Source: a bacterium OL-1
GTDB taxonomy: Bacteria > Actinomycetota > Coriobacteriia > Coriobacteriales > Atopobiaceae
Assembly: GCA_000752675.2 (NCBI GenBank)
Contig: LM994626.1
Span: 256,447-320,446 of the forward strand
Reading direction: 5' to 3'
DNA: 64,000 nucleotides
Shown: positions 8,422-17,390 of the stretch, one piece after another
How the letters are laid out: the number at the start of each line of letters is the position of its first letter
Position numbering within the stretch: position 1 is the stretch's first letter
The notes under the pieces: model-generated
Told to the model about the DNA's origin: nothing
The model's input: only the letters and a program-made list of their open reading frames with translations
Database searches by the model: none
Program-made: the position numbers and the translations under genes

Positions 8422-9214
8422 CGCGTATGGGCTCCGCGAACTCCTCGCCGTCATCCAAACGTATCATCGTAACCTGGCCAAAGCCCGCACCACCCGCGGC
8501 ACCGGAGTCGATGTCCCAGCGGTCAGCCACGCCGCCCGTTGCGTCGCATGCTCCCACACGCACCATCTGCGCAATGCCGTCACTGTTTCTCACCGGACGG
8601 TCAAACTCGTTGGTCATGGATACCAGGTAAGGCGTGGGCGTGTGACCGGCCACAACAATGGGGCCCTCTCCTCTCTCGTCAAGTAGCCCTGTGGGGACCG
8701 ACCAGAACTCGTCGCGAATCCACAGCAGGTCATCGGGGGTCTGCTCGCCGAGAAGCGCATCAATCGTGGAATCATTCCACGTACCGTCTGCAGGCAGCTG
8801 GCCACCAGGCCGAATGCCGGCGTGGGCCATGATGTAATGGCGCCCCGCAACCTCGACATGTGCCGAAAGCGGCAGGTTGCGCACCCAGCCGATAAGCTCG
8901 ATCGCCTCGTCATCCAAGGCGCCCTCGAGGCCGGAGAGCGTGGCCATGCCACCATTGATGGCCCAATTTGCCTGGGATACAACGTCGTCCTTGTGGTCAA
9001 GCGCGTCGAGCATGAGGTCCTCGTGGTTGCCCTTGAGCACGCGCACGTTGGGAAGCGACCGCGTGACGCGCATGACGCCAATGGGGTCTGGCCCGCGGTC
9101 AATCATGTCTCCCAGGCAGAACACGACGTCATCTGCGCCAGGGGACACGCGCTCGAGCACGCGCTCGAGCGTCGCACGATGCCCGTGGACATCAGAGAAG
9201 ACGTATGTCGACAT
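8411..9214 (-). CDS. Metallophosphatase, PPP / diadenosine-tetraphosphatase type
   Basis: A 267-residue calcineurin-like phosphoesterase. All three PPP signature blocks are near the N-terminus: SDVHGH, GDMIDRG and GNHE, which bind two metals. A later GHTPTPY supplies the C-terminal histidine motif. Such proteins act either as Ser/Thr protein phosphatases or on Ap4A-like nucleotides; sequence alone does not decide. Start ATG 9214. It lies 52 bases after vsr and overlaps the glycosylase gene, so these genes are probably co-transcribed. Confidence 0.87.
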   Translation of the reverse strand: MSTYVFSDVHGHRATLERVLERVSPGADDVVFCLGDMIDRGPDPIGVMRVTRSLPNVRVLKGNHEDLMLDALDHKDDVVSQANWAINGGMATLSGLEGALDDEAIELIGWVRNLPLSAHVEVAGRHYIMAHAGIRPGGQLPADGTWNDSTIDALLGEQTPDDLLWIRDEFWSVPTGLLDERGEGPIVVAGHTPTPYLVSMTNEFDRPVRNSDGIAQMVRVGACDATGGVADRWDIDSGAAGGAGFGQVTMIRLDDGEEFAEPIRDGE

Positions 9215-9266
9215 GGCGGCACCCCCCGTCGTTGGCCATGGACACTAGCTTAGACCTGCGGCTGGT

Positions 9267-9779
9267 TTAACGCAAAGCATACCGTGAGCGTAGCTTTTGG
9301 CGCTCCCGGCGAAGCATCCAGGGGCGAGCGGAGCCAATCTCAACAACGCGCGGGACGCGCGGAGCATCCCCGCTCGCCCGGTCAAGTTCGCGAAGGACCT
9401 CCTGCATTGTGGGCTCGAGACGCTCCTTCTTGAGCATGCACTCCCACACCACGATAACGGTCCAACCATCCTGTACCAGCAGCGCATTGTCACGAGAGTC
9501 GCGCTCCCTGTTGCGCTCGAACTTTGCCTTCCAGAACTCCACATTTGTCTTTGGCAAAGGCAGAGCACAGTGGGGGCAGCGATGCCAGAAGCAGCCATTC
9601 ACAAAGATGGCAACGCGTCTGCCAGGAAAGCAGATGTCGGGCTTGCCCGGCGCCTTCTTCCAGTGCAGGCGGTATCCGGTGTAGCCCGCCTCGCGCAACC
9701 GCGCCCTAACTAGCAGCTCGGGCTTAGTGTTCTTGCTCTTGTTCGCCTGCATCACATGGCGCGTGGCCTCGCTCGTCAA
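9267..9779 (-). CDS. vsr: Very short patch repair endonuclease (Vsr)
   Basis: Vsr nicks 5' of T in T:G mismatches that arise by deamination of 5-methylcytosine. The product of about 170 residues shows the conserved MQANKSKNTKPEL start helix, the catalytic aspartate in KPDICFP, the NGCFWH motif and the zinc-site HRCPHC. The start is taken as TTG 9779 (reads TSEATRHVMQANK), 16 bases after the preceding gene, because homologues begin a little ahead of MQANK; GTG 9755 or ATG 9752 are alternatives. The partner cytosine methyltransferase usually found next to vsr is not here. Confidence 0.88.
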   Translation of the reverse strand: MTSEATRHVMQANKSKNTKPELLVRARLREAGYTGYRLHWKKAPGKPDICFPGRRVAIFVNGCFWHRCPHCALPLPKTNVEFWKAKFERNRERDSRDNALLVQDGWTVIVVWECMLKKERLEPTMQEVLRELDRASGDAPRVPRVVEIGSARPWMLRRERQKLRSRYALR

Positions 9780-9795
9780 GATGCAGCGGCACCGC

Positions 9796-10758
9796 CTATG
9801 CGAGCGGGGCGTCCGAGGGAGCAGGCGCCCCCTCAAAGTTGAGGTTGCCCGTGAGCGCACGTGCAGCATCGTTGTCAAAGTCGCGCGAGAGCACGGCAGA
9901 CGCCACCGCAGGCGCCCGGTCGAGTGCACGCTCGTACAGATCTTCAAACGAGTCCCTGCTCACGGCACCAGTCGCGGGGTTTGTCCACGCGCGGTGCTCA
10001 GCGTTGTCGAACTCCGAAGACGCAGACGCCCGCACGCGATGCGAGAGCGCCCCATAGGTGGAATAGGGGGAGCCGGTTATGGCGCGCTCGAGGGCGGCGA
10101 CCGCGTTGCGATGCGGGTCGCGCGTTGCATACAGCAGACGCATGATGGTGCGGTAGCAACCAACCGAGACCGAGAAAGTAGTTGGGTCGATGGGCCTATC
10201 ATATGTCCAAAGCGCCGCGTAGAAGTAAATCTTGTCGATGATGGCAAGCACCTCGCGCGAAGCGCGCAGCGTGTTTGCAAACGGGCGGTACTCGGCAATG
10301 GTCTTGGCGGTCTTGCGATAGAGAACCGTCTCGTCCAGGTCGCGCTCGACCTCCATGTGGACCTTGCCGTCATACTCCGGGCCAAGCTCGGGCACGCCTG
10401 CATGCGTGAGGTCGTAGGCCCAGGCGTTCACAAAGGGATGGACCGTCAAGTCAAGCAGCCAATGGCACGAGAAGCCCGCCAGATACGCCGCTCCAACGTC
10501 CTTCTCGCGCTTGGAAAGGCGATCGACGGCCTCGCGCATAGCAGCAAGAAGTCGCGCGGGGCGCTCGTCGTGCATCAGGTTTCCCACCTTGGCCCACTTG
10601 GCCATGAGCGGGTAGATCGTGATGTAGAAGAGCGGGTCTGGGCCTTGGCTTCCCAGCAGGAATGCCTCGCGCTCGTCGAGGGTCGCCAGGGGCAGCTCTG
10701 CCTTTGCGCGATCGGCAACGTCGCGGGCAAAGAAGTCGTGCGTGAGAATGGCTGGCAT
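9796..10758 (-). CDS. Zinc-dependent phospholipase C-like protein
   Basis: A 320-residue protein of the Zn_dep_PLPC family. The N-terminus has a metal-ligand histidine (ILTHDFF), the GSQGPDP turn, and the helix CHWLLDLTVHP carrying two more histidines, as in clostridial alpha-toxin-type folds. There is no signal peptide, so it is probably intracellular and may not be a toxin or a lipase at all; most family members are uncharacterised. ATG 10758 follows a clear AAAGGGG site. It is the first gene of the run PLC-like, vsr, phosphatase, glycosylase, with 16 bases to vsr. The promoter must lie in the 297-base gap shared with the divergent exporter gene. Confidence 0.8.
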   Translation of the reverse strand: MPAILTHDFFARDVADRAKAELPLATLDEREAFLLGSQGPDPLFYITIYPLMAKWAKVGNLMHDERPARLLAAMREAVDRLSKREKDVGAAYLAGFSCHWLLDLTVHPFVNAWAYDLTHAGVPELGPEYDGKVHMEVERDLDETVLYRKTAKTIAEYRPFANTLRASREVLAIIDKIYFYAALWTYDRPIDPTTFSVSVGCYRTIMRLLYATRDPHRNAVAALERAITGSPYSTYGALSHRVRASASSEFDNAEHRAWTNPATGAVSRDSFEDLYERALDRAPAVASAVLSRDFDNDAARALTGNLNFEGAPAPSDAPLA

Positions 10759-10995
10759 GGTGGCCCCTTTCCGGTTGCGACAGGCGTGTGGCCGCGCTAA
10801 GGAACAAACACGCCCGTCCCGCCATTATGCCCCATCTGAGAGACACCAGACGAGCAGCGCGGCAGTCGATGGCGTTTCGCACGCAGTGGGGTTGTGCGTC
10901 TGCGGCCCCCGCGCGTCCGCACGGCGCCGCGTGCGCGCTGAGCTGAACAAGCCATTACATAATCCTGACAGAAGCCGTGGTTATCGACGGCATCC

Positions 10996-11009
10996 AAACG
11001 ATAACGTTT
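10996..11009. promoter_or_regulatory. Possible operator upstream of the UMF1 exporter gene
   Basis: A 14-bp inverted repeat, AAACG-ATAA-CGTTT, sits 46 bases before the ATG of the exporter gene. It has the look of a small dimeric repressor site. This is a single short motif and could be chance. The rest of the gap 10759-11055 shows no gene and no convincing sigma-70 promoter. Confidence 0.25.
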
Positions 11010-11055
11010 TGATGTGTATGAGCGTGAGACGCGAAGCCAAACAGAGAGGAACGCG

Positions 11056-12288
11056 ATGTCTTTCAAGATGACAAAGGCCGAGAGAAGCTGGGTCATGTAC
11101 GACGTGGGCAACTCTGCGCTGGTGCTTCTCGCCACAAGCGTCATTCCCATCTACTTCAAGTCGCTGGCAGACGGCCCCGCCCTTGTCGCCTGGAGCTATG
11201 CAGAGACCGTGGCCTCGCTGGTCATCGCACTGCTCATGCCCATCCTGGGTTCCATTGCCGATCAGCAGGGCATGAAGAAGAAGTTCATCATTGGGTCTGT
11301 GGGGACGGGCGCCGTGGCATGCGTGGCCATGGGCTTCCCCACCAGCGCAATGGCGTTTCTCGTGATTTACGTGATCTCCTCCGTGGCGCTCAACACGTCG
11401 TTCGTGTTCTATGACGCGCTGCTGGTTGACGCCACGACGGACGACCGTATGGACGAAGTCTCGAGCCAGGGCTATGCGTGGGGCTATATTGGCAGCTGCG
11501 TGCCGTTTCTCGCCTGCCTGGCGTTTGTGCTGGTGAGGCCCTTTGGCATGAGCCTGCAGACGGCCATGCAGATCTCCTTTGTGATCACGGCTGCCTGGTG
11601 GGTGGCATTCACCGTGCCCATGCTCAAGAACGTCGAGCAGACCCACTACAAGCCGCGCGAGGAGCACGCGCTGGTCAACGCTGTGCGCGGCATTGGCGCT
11701 ACGGCAAAGCGCATCTGGCGCGATCCGTCCATTAGGAATTACATCATTGCGTACTTCTTCTACATCGACGGCGTGCACACCATCATCAAGCTTTCCACCT
11801 CGTACGGCGCCGACCTTGGCATCGACGGCACGCAGCTGGTGCTGGCGCTGCTCGTCACGCAGTTTGTGGCATTCCCCTCGGCCATTGCGTATGGCCGTCT
11901 GGGGCACAAGTTTGGTACGCGCAAGATGATCCTGGTGGGCATTGCCGGCTACACCTTCATCACACTGTTTGCTGCGTTCTTCCTGCGCACGGCGGTCGAG
12001 TTCTGGATTCTTGCCATCATGGTTGGCCTCTTCCAGGGCGGCCTGCAGGCGCTTTCGAGGTCCGAGTTTGGCAAGCTCTGCCCCAAAGACCACGCCAACG
12101 AGTACTTTGGGTTCTTTGACATCTTTGGCAAGTACGCGGCCATTCTCGGCACCTTCATCGTGGGCACCATGACGGCCGCCACCGGCAACAGCTCGCTGGG
12201 CGTGCTCTCCATTGTGGTGCTGTTCATCATCGGCTTTGTGGTGATGCTGCGCGTCCCCGAGCGCGCCACAGCGGCAACGGAGGAGTAG
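11056..12288 (+). CDS. UMF1-family MFS transporter (Atg22-like)
   Basis: A 410-residue integral membrane protein with about 11-12 hydrophobic helices. It is recognised by the N-terminal signature ERSWVMYDVGNSA, typical of the Atg22/UMF1 branch of the major facilitator superfamily, and by the later RSEFGKLCP and EYFGFFDIFGKYAAI segments. Eukaryotic Atg22 exports amino acids from the vacuole; bacterial substrates are largely unknown. ATG 11056 follows AGAGAGGA. It is monocistronic, divergent from the PLC-like operon, with the family 2 repeat immediately downstream. Confidence 0.88.
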   Translation: MSFKMTKAERSWVMYDVGNSALVLLATSVIPIYFKSLADGPALVAWSYAETVASLVIALLMPILGSIADQQGMKKKFIIGSVGTGAVACVAMGFPTSAMAFLVIYVISSVALNTSFVFYDALLVDATTDDRMDEVSSQGYAWGYIGSCVPFLACLAFVLVRPFGMSLQTAMQISFVITAAWWVAFTVPMLKNVEQTHYKPREEHALVNAVRGIGATAKRIWRDPSIRNYIIAYFFYIDGVHTIIKLSTSYGADLGIDGTQLVLALLVTQFVAFPSAIAYGRLGHKFGTRKMILVGIAGYTFITLFAAFFLRTAVEFWILAIMVGLFQGGLQALSRSEFGKLCPKDHANEYFGFFDIFGKYAAILGTFIVGTMTAATGNSSLGVLSIVVLFIIGFVVMLRVPERATAATEE

Positions 12289-12341
12289 CGCTTCCCGGGC
12301 GTGGCGGCATGTAATGTCGCCGGTAGACCCATTTTGATGCG

Positions 12342-12430
12342 CATCGCAACACTTGGCCCCCTCCGGCGACAATTAATCGCCGAAGAGGGTTCTTTGATGG
12401 GATTTGCAACAACCTGGGCTTTCTGGAGAC
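12342..12430. repeat. Palindromic repeat family 2, upstream copy (89 bp)
   Basis: An 89-base block built from units of about 30 bases of the form TTGCAACAAnnnGGCCCnTCCGGnGAC, arranged forward, inverted and forward. The central GGCGACAATTAATCGCC is palindromic. An ungapped hand comparison with 13685-13773 gives about two-thirds identity over the full 89 bases. The remaining 12431-12649 is AT-richer than the surroundings and holds only the ribosome site of the next gene. Confidence 0.6.
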
Positions 12431-12649
12431 ATTCTCGGCAGTAGAACGGTGGCCCACAATTCTCGCTACGCATTTTGGTGAAGAGCTATCACTGCGTTGG
12501 TATCGAAAATGCTACCTTTTACCTGCGTAATGCCAGATGCTGCCTACTAACTTGACAGCTATCGTCAAGAAAAGTGCTTGCGTATAGAAAGAAGAGTGCA
12601 AGCCAATTGTGGCACGCTCCGCTCACCGTTTCCGTCGAGAGGAGTAACC

Positions 12650-13642
12650 ATGAGCCTATTGTTCCTTGGATTCCAAACCTCAGCAGTATTGGTGGAGAGA
12701 AATGCCCGCAGGGGATTCAAAAATTTCACTCCGTCCAACGTAGTAAACCTCTCGCAGGCATCGATAAGTCGCGCAGAGATTACTTCACACGGTCTCTCGA
12801 AATGCGGTCTCGATGAAGGAGGATTAGACATTATTGTTCCAAGAGATGCTTCGAGAGACCCGCGTTCACCCTTGCGATACCATCGCGGACATCCGTCTTT
12901 TCCTGCCGGATCATTCCTACGAGGAAGAGGAGGCATCCTCATCGCTTCCCCTGCACTTTCCTTGCTTCAGTTGTCTCTGGTGCTAGACGAATGTTCCTGG
13001 CTCAAGCTCGTCTATCGTTTCACAGGAACATTTTCGCTCGACGACTTCGTGGAAGGGGGCATCATTGAGCGCCCTCCGCTCACGAACACGCAAGAACTCG
13101 AAGCCTATTTCTTCTCGGCCTCCGAAATGGGGATGCGCGGAGCAAGAAGGTCGTGCCGACTCCTGCGACATGTACAAGACGGATCGGCATCGCCGAGGGA
13201 ATCCGAGCTCGAAATCGCCTTGTCTCGACCTCGATCAAAAGCGGGGTATGGTTGTGTTCACGCGACCCTCAATGACCGGGTTCCCTATGGAGAGCTTGCC
13301 CGTCAGCTCACCGGAAGGAGCTTTGCAAAAATCGATCTTCACTATCGTAAGGCACATTATGGGCTTGAGTTTAGCGGGCATCTTCCCCATCAATGGCGTG
13401 TGCCTGAAGACATTTCGAGGCAGAACGCGCTCGCATGCATGGGTGAAGATACTGACTTTGTGACATATCGCCAATTGTCAAGCGCCCAAGAGCTCACAGA
13501 AGTCGCAAGAAAGGTAACACGCAAGACGAGAAGAACGTGGAGAGAAGACCTTCTCCGCCCCCTTGAGGAACGGCAGGCTTTTCTCGACGAACTCCTTCGC
13601 GAGAGGGAATTCGAAACGGGGGCAGGAACGTTAAGGGTGTAG
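12650..13642 (+). CDS. Coriobacteria-type orphan protein with DUF559-like nuclease fold
   Basis: A 330-residue protein of unproven function. The first half starts MSLLFLGFQ and has no motif I can name. The second half (about 160-290) reads like a Vsr/DUF559-type PD-(D/E)XK core: SASPRESELE helix, then KIDLHY with the acidic residue, then a beta-strand ending LEFSG where relatives usually have E-x-D, then RRNAL-like ISRQNALACMG. The altered EFSG may mean weakened catalysis. ATG 12650 follows AGAGGAG. Codon use and base composition look AT-richer than the neighbours. The gene is alone and bracketed by two copies of an 89-bp repeat, so I suspect a transferred islet. Confidence 0.55.
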   Translation: MSLLFLGFQTSAVLVERNARRGFKNFTPSNVVNLSQASISRAEITSHGLSKCGLDEGGLDIIVPRDASRDPRSPLRYHRGHPSFPAGSFLRGRGGILIASPALSLLQLSLVLDECSWLKLVYRFTGTFSLDDFVEGGIIERPPLTNTQELEAYFFSASEMGMRGARRSCRLLRHVQDGSASPRESELEIALSRPRSKAGYGCVHATLNDRVPYGELARQLTGRSFAKIDLHYRKAHYGLEFSGHLPHQWRVPEDISRQNALACMGEDTDFVTYRQLSSAQELTEVARKVTRKTRRTWREDLLRPLEERQAFLDELLREREFETGAGTLRV

Positions 13643-13684
13643 ACCGCGCGCGGCACAAGTCGCCGGAAGCATGAAATTGTCGCA

Positions 13685-13773
13685 CATTGCATCAAATGAG
13701 CCCCTCCGGAGACAAATTGTCTCCGGAGGGGCGATTTTGGCGACTATTGCAACAAAACGGGCCTTCCGGCGAT
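13685..13773. repeat. Palindromic repeat family 2, downstream copy (89 bp)
   Basis: This is the counterpart of 12342-12430 in the same orientation. It contains a near-perfect 16-bp-arm hairpin: GCCCCTCCGGAGACAA at 13700-13715 against the complementary stretch ending at 13732. It then continues into CTATTGCAACAAAACGGGCC. It begins 42 bases after the stop of the nuclease-like gene. Confidence 0.6.
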
Positions 13774-13841
13774 GGCGGAACAACGGCGATGGCGCAGAGA
13801 AGGCGACGGCAGAACAACGGCGGCAGCGCAGAGAAGGAAAC
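13774..13841. repeat. Two-unit 34-bp tandem repeat
   Basis: Two adjacent 34-base units start at 13774 and 13808; both read GGC(G/A)GAACAACGGCG near their start and CGCAGAGAAGG near their end. They directly abut the family 2 repeat and end about 20 bases short of the argD stop. No role is apparent. Confidence 0.6.
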
Positions 13842-13859
13842 GCGACCGTACCAGCATCC

Positions 13860-15104
13860 CTACGCCAGCAGCGCAGCGAGCTTGCCGGCAACCTCGTCCA
13901 CTTGCTCCTCGGAGATTACCAACGGAGGAAGGAAGCGCAGGATCGAGTCGCCAATATGGTTGAGAACGAGACCAACCTCAAGGCCCTTGTCCACCAGCTC
14001 CGTCGCCACCGGCACGTCCAACTGCGCGCCGAGCATCAAGCCGTGCCCGCGTACCTCCGTCACGTGCGGCAGAGCCTTCAGCCGCTGGCGCAGGTGCGCG
14101 CCGCAGGCGATGACGTGCTCCCCCACCCCCTGCGAGACCAGCGCCTCAACTGTGGCACGCCCCGCGGCAGCTGCCAGCGCATTCCCGCCAAAAGTGGAGC
14201 CGTGGTCACCGGGCCCCATGAGGTCGGCCACCTCTGCCTTCGCCGCAACGGCGCCCATGGGGAAGCCGTCCGCGATGCCCTTTGCCAGGCTCACCACGTC
14301 TGGCTCGATGCCAGCCAGCTGGTAGCAGAAAGGTGCCCCGCAACGGAAGAACCCGGTCTGGACCTCATCGATCATGAGAAGCACGCCGCGCTTCTTGCAC
14401 TCGGCAGCAACAAACCGCAGGTAATCGAAGCTAGCCGGCCACACACCACCCTCGCCCTGCACGCACTCGAGCATCACCGCGCACACGGGGCCGCAGCTCG
14501 CCGGAGGGTTGTCCAGCGCCTCCACCAGCGCATCCGTATCGTTCAACGGCACGGCGGCAAAGCCGGCAGGCATGGGGAGAAACGCCTTGTGGAACACGTC
14601 CTGGCCGGTAGCGGCAAGCGTTGCCAGCGTGCGGCCATGGAAGCTCTTCTGCGCCGTGAGGATGCCGGTAGCACCGCCAAGCTTCTTCTCGCCCCAACGC
14701 CTTGCCACCTTGATGGCGCCCTCGTTTGCCTCGGCGCCGGAATTGGCAAAGAACGTCTTCCACGTGGAACCTGTGGAGCCAACCACGTGGCCCTCCTCGT
14801 CGCACATGGACGAGAGGAGCCCGGAGAGGTCTTGCGCAAGCTCACCACGGTTCTCGACGTAGTAGTAGTTGCCCACCTGCCAGATCTTGTCGACCTGCTC
14901 GCGCAGGGCAGCCGCCACCACGGGGTTGCAGTGGCCCATGCTCACCGAGCCGATGCCGCCCAGGCAGTCAATGTAGGTCTTGCCGGTGGAATCGGCGAGC
15001 GTGGCCCCCGAACCCGAGACAAACTCGACGGGAAGACGGCCGTAGGTGTGCATCACGTAGGCATCGTCAAGGGCCTTGGCGCTCTCGTAGCTGGTGTCTG
15101 CCAT
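13860..15104 (-). CDS. argD: Acetylornithine aminotransferase
   Basis: A PLP-dependent class III aminotransferase converting N-acetylglutamate semialdehyde to N-acetylornithine. The 414-residue protein has the PLP-phosphate region FFANSGAEANE, the aspartate that bonds the pyridine nitrogen in LMIDEVQTG (about 240-250), and the Schiff-base lysine in SLAKGIADG (about 272). ATG 15104 follows AAGGAG. Position after argC-argJ-argB supports ArgD over other ornithine-family aminotransferases. Between argB and argD lies palindrome copy B. Confidence 0.93.
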   Translation of the reverse strand: MADTSYESAKALDDAYVMHTYGRLPVEFVSGSGATLADSTGKTYIDCLGGIGSVSMGHCNPVVAAALREQVDKIWQVGNYYYVENRGELAQDLSGLLSSMCDEEGHVVGSTGSTWKTFFANSGAEANEGAIKVARRWGEKKLGGATGILTAQKSFHGRTLATLAATGQDVFHKAFLPMPAGFAAVPLNDTDALVEALDNPPASCGPVCAVMLECVQGEGGVWPASFDYLRFVAAECKKRGVLLMIDEVQTGFFRCGAPFCYQLAGIEPDVVSLAKGIADGFPMGAVAAKAEVADLMGPGDHGSTFGGNALAAAAGRATVEALVSQGVGEHVIACGAHLRQRLKALPHVTEVRGHGLMLGAQLDVPVATELVDKGLEVGLVLNHIGDSILRFLPPLVISEEQVDEVAGKLAALLA

Positions 15105-15124
15105 GTTATTCTCCTTGTTCTGGA

Positions 15125-15153
15125 GGAGACAAAGGGAAACTCCCTTTGTCTCC
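15125..15153. repeat. Dispersed palindrome family 1, copy B
   Basis: The arms GGAGACAAAGGGA (15125-15137) and exact complement (15141-15153) surround AAC. The outer base pair differs from other copies (GG instead of TG), so no TGA is present at the tips. A partial echo, CTTGTCTCA, follows to 15162, next to the argB stop. It sits within the arginine operon between argB and argD and could attenuate or stabilise the transcript. Confidence 0.85.
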
Positions 15154-15162
15154 CTTGTCTCA

Positions 15163-16038
15163 CTATTCCTGCGTGAAGAGGGTGCCCACGCCTGCGTCGG
15201 TGAAAATCTCGAGCAGCAGCGAGTGGGGCGACTTACCGTTCAAGATGACCACCTCGGACACGCCGCGGTCCATGGCCTCCACAATCGAACGAACCTTGGG
15301 TACCATGCCGCCCGCAAGCTCGCCGGACGCGAGGATGCTCTTGGTCTCGGCCTTGGTGAGCGAGCGTATGAGGCTTCCCTTGTCGTTGACGTCGGCAAAG
15401 AGGCCGTCGACGTCCGTGAGGTAGATGAGCTTGTCGGCGTGGAGCGCCTCGGCAACCGCGCTCGCGGCCTCGTCCGCGTTCACGTTGAAGAAGCCATCCG
15501 GTCCGCAGGCCACAGAAGCAATCACGGGGATGTAGTCGTCGTCGAGAATCGTCTCGATGAGCTCGGGGCTCACCTCGCGGATGTGGCCCACGCGGCCAAG
15601 CTCAGGCGAGACGGGCACCGCCTTGAGCGTCTTTCCGTCCGCGCCCGAGATACCCACCGCGTTGTGGCCGTACTCGTTCAAGGCCCAGACCAGCTGCTGG
15701 TTGACCTTGCCGATAAGGACCTCCTGCACGGCCTCCATGGTGTCGTCGTCGGTGACGCGCAGGCCGTTCTTGAACTGCACGGGCATGTTGAGGCGCGTAA
15801 GCATGGCGCTTATCGCCTTGCCGCCACCGTGCACGAGCACCACACGCATGCCCATGAGCTTGAGAAGCTCGATGTCTCCCAGCACCTGCACCATGAGCTT
15901 GGGGTCCTCCATGGCAGACCCCCCATACTTCACAACGACGGTCTTCCCGCGCATCTTGTTGATCCACGGGAGCGCCTCGGTGAGGACCTCTGCCTTCCTC
16001 TGCGCGAGCTCGAGCTCGCCTTCCTCGCGACCTTGCAT
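15163..16038 (-). CDS. argB: Acetylglutamate kinase
   Basis: It phosphorylates N-acetylglutamate, the second step of acetylated arginine synthesis. The 291-residue amino-acid-kinase fold has the glycine-rich start VVVKYGGSAM, the VLVHGGGKAIS substrate loop, NVNADEAASAVA, and LTDVDGLFAD for ATP. ATG 16038 is preceded by AGGAGG; the long open frame upstream is non-homologous. It is the third gene of argC-argJ-argB-argD, 65 bases after argJ. Whether arginine inhibits it cannot be read with confidence here. Confidence 0.95.
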   Translation of the reverse strand: MQGREEGELELAQRKAEVLTEALPWINKMRGKTVVVKYGGSAMEDPKLMVQVLGDIELLKLMGMRVVLVHGGGKAISAMLTRLNMPVQFKNGLRVTDDDTMEAVQEVLIGKVNQQLVWALNEYGHNAVGISGADGKTLKAVPVSPELGRVGHIREVSPELIETILDDDYIPVIASVACGPDGFFNVNADEAASAVAEALHADKLIYLTDVDGLFADVNDKGSLIRSLTKAETKSILASGELAGGMVPKVRSIVEAMDRGVSEVVILNGKSPHSLLLEIFTDAGVGTLFTQE

Positions 16039-16103
16039 GCGTGCCTCCTGCCTTGGGGTTGTCTGGTGGTGGGGCCGCGCCGTACGCGGCCGGGCACAAG
16101 GCC

Positions 16104-17390
16104 CTAGGTGCGGTACTCGCCGTTGATCTTGACGTAGTCGTGCGTGAGGTCGCAGGTCCACACCCGCGAGTGGGCATCCCCGGCGCCGAGCGAGATGGCA
16201 ATGTCTATCTCGCTCTGCTCGAATCGTCGCAGCATGTCGTCCTCGTCCATGGGAACGGGAAGCCCCGCGCGCAGCACGGGCACACCCATGAAGTCGATGT
16301 CCACGTTCTCCTGCGAGAAGGGCACCCCGCACTTGCCGGCAGCCGCTGCCACGCGGCCCCAGTTGGCGTCATGGCCAAAGATGGCAGTCTTGACCAGCGG
16401 CGAGTTGGCAATGGCAAAGGCAACCTTGTCGGCATCTGCCTGCGAGGCCGCGCCAAGAACGTCCACCGTGACGAGCTTGGTAGACCCTTCGCCATCTGCG
16501 GCAATCTGGCGCGCGAGGTTGGTACAGACGCCCTTGATGGCCGCGACCACGGCAGGGAAGGCGGGCGACGCCTCGTCAATGACCTCTCCCCCGGCAGCGC
16601 CCGTGGCAAAGAGGATGCACGTGTCGTTGGTGGAGGTGTCGGAGTCCACCGTCACCTTGTTGAAGGTCTGGCGCACAGCCGAGAGGAGCGCGGCGTATGC
16701 GGCCTCTGGCGTGAGCGGCGCATCGGTCGAGAGTACGCAGAGCATGGTCGCCATGTTGGGTTGGATCATGCCGGAGCCCTTCACGAAGCCACCCACGTGC
16801 ACCGTGACAGAGCTGCTGTCCGCCTGGGGCGCGGGACCTGCAAAGGCGGCCTCCTTGGGGTGGGTGTCGGTGGTCATGACGGCGCAGGCGGCGTCATGGG
16901 CCGCCTCGGGCGTTGCTGCCAGCGCGTCCACAATGGCGGGCACGCCCTTCACATACGGCTCAAAGGGCAGCTGCACGCCGATGACGCCCGTCGAGGCAAC
17001 CAGCACGTCCTGCTCGTCGCAGTTAAGCACCTGGGCGACAAGGGCGCAGGCCTTCTCGGCGCACCGCAGGCCCGGCTCTCCTGTTGCTGCGTTGGCGTTG
17101 CCGGAGTTGAGAACCACGGCACGGGCGTGACCGGAGGCGGCACGCGCACGGCTCACCTGCACCGGCGCGGCACAGAAGCGGTTCTGCGTGAACGTTGCCG
17201 CACAGACGCTGGTCTTGTCGGCAACGACGAGCGCCATGTCCTTGCGCTGGGGGTTCTTGCGAAAACCGGCGGAGATGCCGGCGGCACGCATGCCGGCGGC
17301 GGCACAGACGCCACCCTCGCAGGGGGCGAAGCCAAACGACTGAGGTGCGTCGTCCTGTGTGGGGATGACGAGGGGCTTGTAGCTTGTCAT
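16104..17390 (-). CDS. argJ: Bifunctional ornithine acetyltransferase / N-acetylglutamate synthase
   Basis: ArgJ recycles the acetyl group from N-acetylornithine to glutamate; bifunctional forms also make acetylglutamate from acetyl-CoA. The 428-residue precursor contains the autocleavage site in NMATMLCV, where the threonine becomes the new N-terminal nucleophile, and the oxyanion-hole stretch SGNANAATG. ATG 17390 follows AAGGA. With ArgJ present the pathway can run in cyclic mode, which fits the absence of argE and argA from the cluster. Mono- versus bifunctional status is not decidable by eye. Confidence 0.94.
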   Translation of the reverse strand: MTSYKPLVIPTQDDAPQSFGFAPCEGGVCAAAGMRAAGISAGFRKNPQRKDMALVVADKTSVCAATFTQNRFCAAPVQVSRARAASGHARAVVLNSGNANAATGEPGLRCAEKACALVAQVLNCDEQDVLVASTGVIGVQLPFEPYVKGVPAIVDALAATPEAAHDAACAVMTTDTHPKEAAFAGPAPQADSSSVTVHVGGFVKGSGMIQPNMATMLCVLSTDAPLTPEAAYAALLSAVRQTFNKVTVDSDTSTNDTCILFATGAAGGEVIDEASPAFPAVVAAIKGVCTNLARQIAADGEGSTKLVTVDVLGAASQADADKVAFAIANSPLVKTAIFGHDANWGRVAAAAGKCGVPFSQENVDIDFMGVPVLRAGLPVPMDEDDMLRRFEQSEIDIAISLGAGDAHSRVWTCDLTHDYVKINGEYRT

